Shown here: positions 63,141 through 64,000 of the stretch, one piece after another
Layout of the letters: each line of letters opens with the position of its first letter
Numbering within the stretch: position 1 is the stretch's first letter
From: Moritella sp. F3
GTDB lineage: Bacteria; Pseudomonadota; Gammaproteobacteria; Enterobacterales; Moritellaceae
Direction: 5' to 3'
Assembly (NCBI RefSeq): GCF_015082335.1
Contig: NZ_BLRL01000007.1
Span: forward strand, 67,235 to 131,234
DNA length: 64,000 nt
The notes under the pieces: model-generated
Database searches by the model: none
What the model was told of the DNA's origin: nothing
What the model saw: only the letters and a program-made list of their open reading frames with translations
Translations under genes and position numbers: made by a program

Positions 63141-63632
63141 TTAACGTTTTTTCGGTACCCAAGCCCAAATAAATTCAGCATTAATTGGTTGGTTACCTTC
63201 ACTGTCAGTGATCACCACAGGCACAGATATATCCCCCTTTTCGGTATTACGAATATGATTAATCTGCTCATCCGTCAGTGTCGCTACAGCCGTCAAATCA
63301 CCCGCAGCACGACGAACATAATCAATGTTCATATTTTTTAATAATGGAATACGGTTATCTGGTACGTGCATGCCAATCAAGAAACCTGTTGCAGATTCGC
63401 CTAATAATGCCATTGCAGCAGCATGTACACCACCAATATGGTTTTGTACTCGCTTACGGTTTTTCAAGCTAAGTTTAGAACCAGAAAAATCTAATTTTTC
63501 CACACGTACTTTTGATGTACCGGCAAACTTAATTACTTTACCAAATACCAAAGACAGTGCAGGAGCATGGCAGCCCTTTGGTAACAATGTTACTTTCTTC
63601 ACTATTTTACTGAGTTTATTATCGGCTTTCAT
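63141..63632 (-). CDS. DUF4442-like hotdog-fold protein
   Basis: 163-residue protein of the DUF4442/YiiD C-terminal-like group of hotdog proteins related to acyl-CoA thioesterases. Visible features are NRKRVQNHIGGVHAAAMALLGESATGFLIGMHVPD, where the N-HIGGVHAAA helix is typical, and YVRRAAGDLTAVATL. The ATG at 63632 is chosen for AGGGA six bases upstream; an in-frame ATG ten codons earlier (63662) is less likely. Activity and substrate are not established for the family. Confidence 0.85.
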   Translation of the reverse strand: MKADNKLSKIVKKVTLLPKGCHAPALSLVFGKVIKFAGTSKVRVEKLDFSGSKLSLKNRKRVQNHIGGVHAAAMALLGESATGFLIGMHVPDNRIPLLKNMNIDYVRRAAGDLTAVATLTDEQINHIRNTEKGDISVPVVITDSEGNQPINAEFIWAWVPKKR

Positions 63633-63783
63633 GTCAATCCCTGAGTTTATAATAGGTTCCAAAACAACTACTTAGCTTGTATCAATACAATAGCAAACCA
63701 TAAATGATTAAGTACTATAACATTTAATAAATAAGTGCAATTGGTCTAAATGACATGGGATAAAAATTATTAGTAATAAATAG

Positions 63784-63863
63784 GTAGATTTGTAGATTTG
63801 TAGATTTGTAGATTTGTAGATTTGTAGATTTGTAGATTTGTAGATTTGTAGATTTGTAGATTT
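63784..63863. repeat. Ten perfect tandem copies of an octanucleotide
   Basis: GTAGATTT repeated ten times without a mismatch (80 bases), in non-coding DNA between the DUF4442-like gene and tRNA-Gly. It starts about 60 bases past the 3' end of the tRNA gene. Open frames through it on the minus strand are by-products of the repeat. Confidence 0.97.
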
Positions 63864-63923
63864 TAAAATAATGTAATGAGTAAATAAAGATAAATAGTAA
63901 GGGGATATTATAAGAAATGAAAT

Positions 63924-63999
63924 TGGAGCGGTACAAGAGGCTCGAACTCTTGACCTCAACCTTGGCAAGGTTGCGCTCTACCAACTGAGCTAGTACCGC
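63924..63999 (-). tRNA. tRNA-Gly (anticodon GCC)
   Basis: 76-base cloverleaf with encoded CCA. Acceptor stem GCGGTAC/GTACCGC, D arm with AGCTCAGTTGGTAGAGC, anticodon stem CAACC/GGTTG around the loop with GCC, T arm AAGAGTTCGAGCCTCTT. It reads GGC and GGU. A tRNA cluster may continue beyond the window edge. Confidence 0.98.
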
Positions 64000-64000
64000 T

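Noticed and set aside
63784..63863. CRISPR array
   Set aside because: The units are 8 bases with no spacers between them and no cas genes nearby; it is a simple tandem repeat.
63708..63984. Two overlapping minus-strand frames with STNLQIYK-type repeats
   Set aside because: They are translations of the octanucleotide array and run into the tRNA gene; no ribosome binding site or protein-like composition.

Overview
This window is a chromosomal stretch of a gammaproteobacterium. The GC content looks moderate to low, and the combination of mutS/rpoS, barA-rlmD-relA-mazG-pyrG-eno, rpoE-rseABC-lepA-lepB-rnc-era-recO-pdxJ, fldB-xerD-dsbC-recJ-prfB-lysS and hfq/mutL/amiB blocks is what is expected from a marine Alteromonadales/Vibrio-like organism. 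Moritella or a close relative is my best guess, made from gene order and protein style, not from a search. Almost all of the window is core genome; no insertion sequence, prophage, CRISPR array or plasmid module is visible.

Layout: (1) 1-7001: 3' end of mutS, an unrecognised lipoprotein, then the minus-strand block ftsB-ispD-ispF-truD-pcm-nlpD-rpoS, in which surE is missing between truD and pcm. (2) 7002-9240: an AT-rich gap and a plus-strand lipoprotein made almost entirely of 27-residue repeats, the most unusual protein here. (3) 9251-25050: eno, pyrG, mazG, a very large HD-GYP sensor, a ClsC-like lipoprotein, relA and rlmD on the minus strand, and barA divergent. (4) 25050-26860: a LysR regulator divergent from a YdhR-like monooxygenase and a small membrane protein. 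(5) 26885-35652: pdxJ, recO, era, rnc, lepB, lepA, rseC, rseB, rseA and rpoE with a sigma-E-type promoter, then divergent nadB. (6) 37523-43316: a PhoD-like phosphatase, cptA-sdhE, ygfZ, and a MarR-linked cluster that is visibly decaying (MFS transporter with a stop and a core deletion, intact carboxymuconolactone decarboxylase, frameshifted tautomerase) behind a perfect 13-bp inverted repeat. (7) 43355-51280: lysS, prfB with its +1 frameshift site, a CBS protein, recJ, dsbC, xerD and divergent fldB. (8) 51303-61343: hflC-hflK-hflX-hfq-miaA-mutL-amiB-tsaE and divergent queG. (9) 61386-64000: a CPA1 cation/proton antiporter, a structured inverted repeat, a DUF4442-like hotdog protein, a 10-copy octanucleotide array and tRNA-Gly(GCC).

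Functionally, the window combines stress and envelope control (rpoS, relA, barA, rpoE-rseABC, HflKC, Hfq), replication and repair (mutS, mutL, recJ, recO, xerD), translation (lysS, prfB, lepA, era, rnc, miaA, truD, queG, tsaE) and central metabolism (eno, pyrG, nadB, pdxJ, ispDF). Tight overlaps (GTGA, ATGA, TTGA) join several pairs, and strong bidirectional stem-loops close most convergent gene ends. I found no clear new defence or mobile system. The best candidates for something undescribed are the 27-residue repeat lipoprotein, the HD-GYP sensor with a long insertion inside its catalytic domain, the structured inverted repeat at 63059-63125 and the octamer array.
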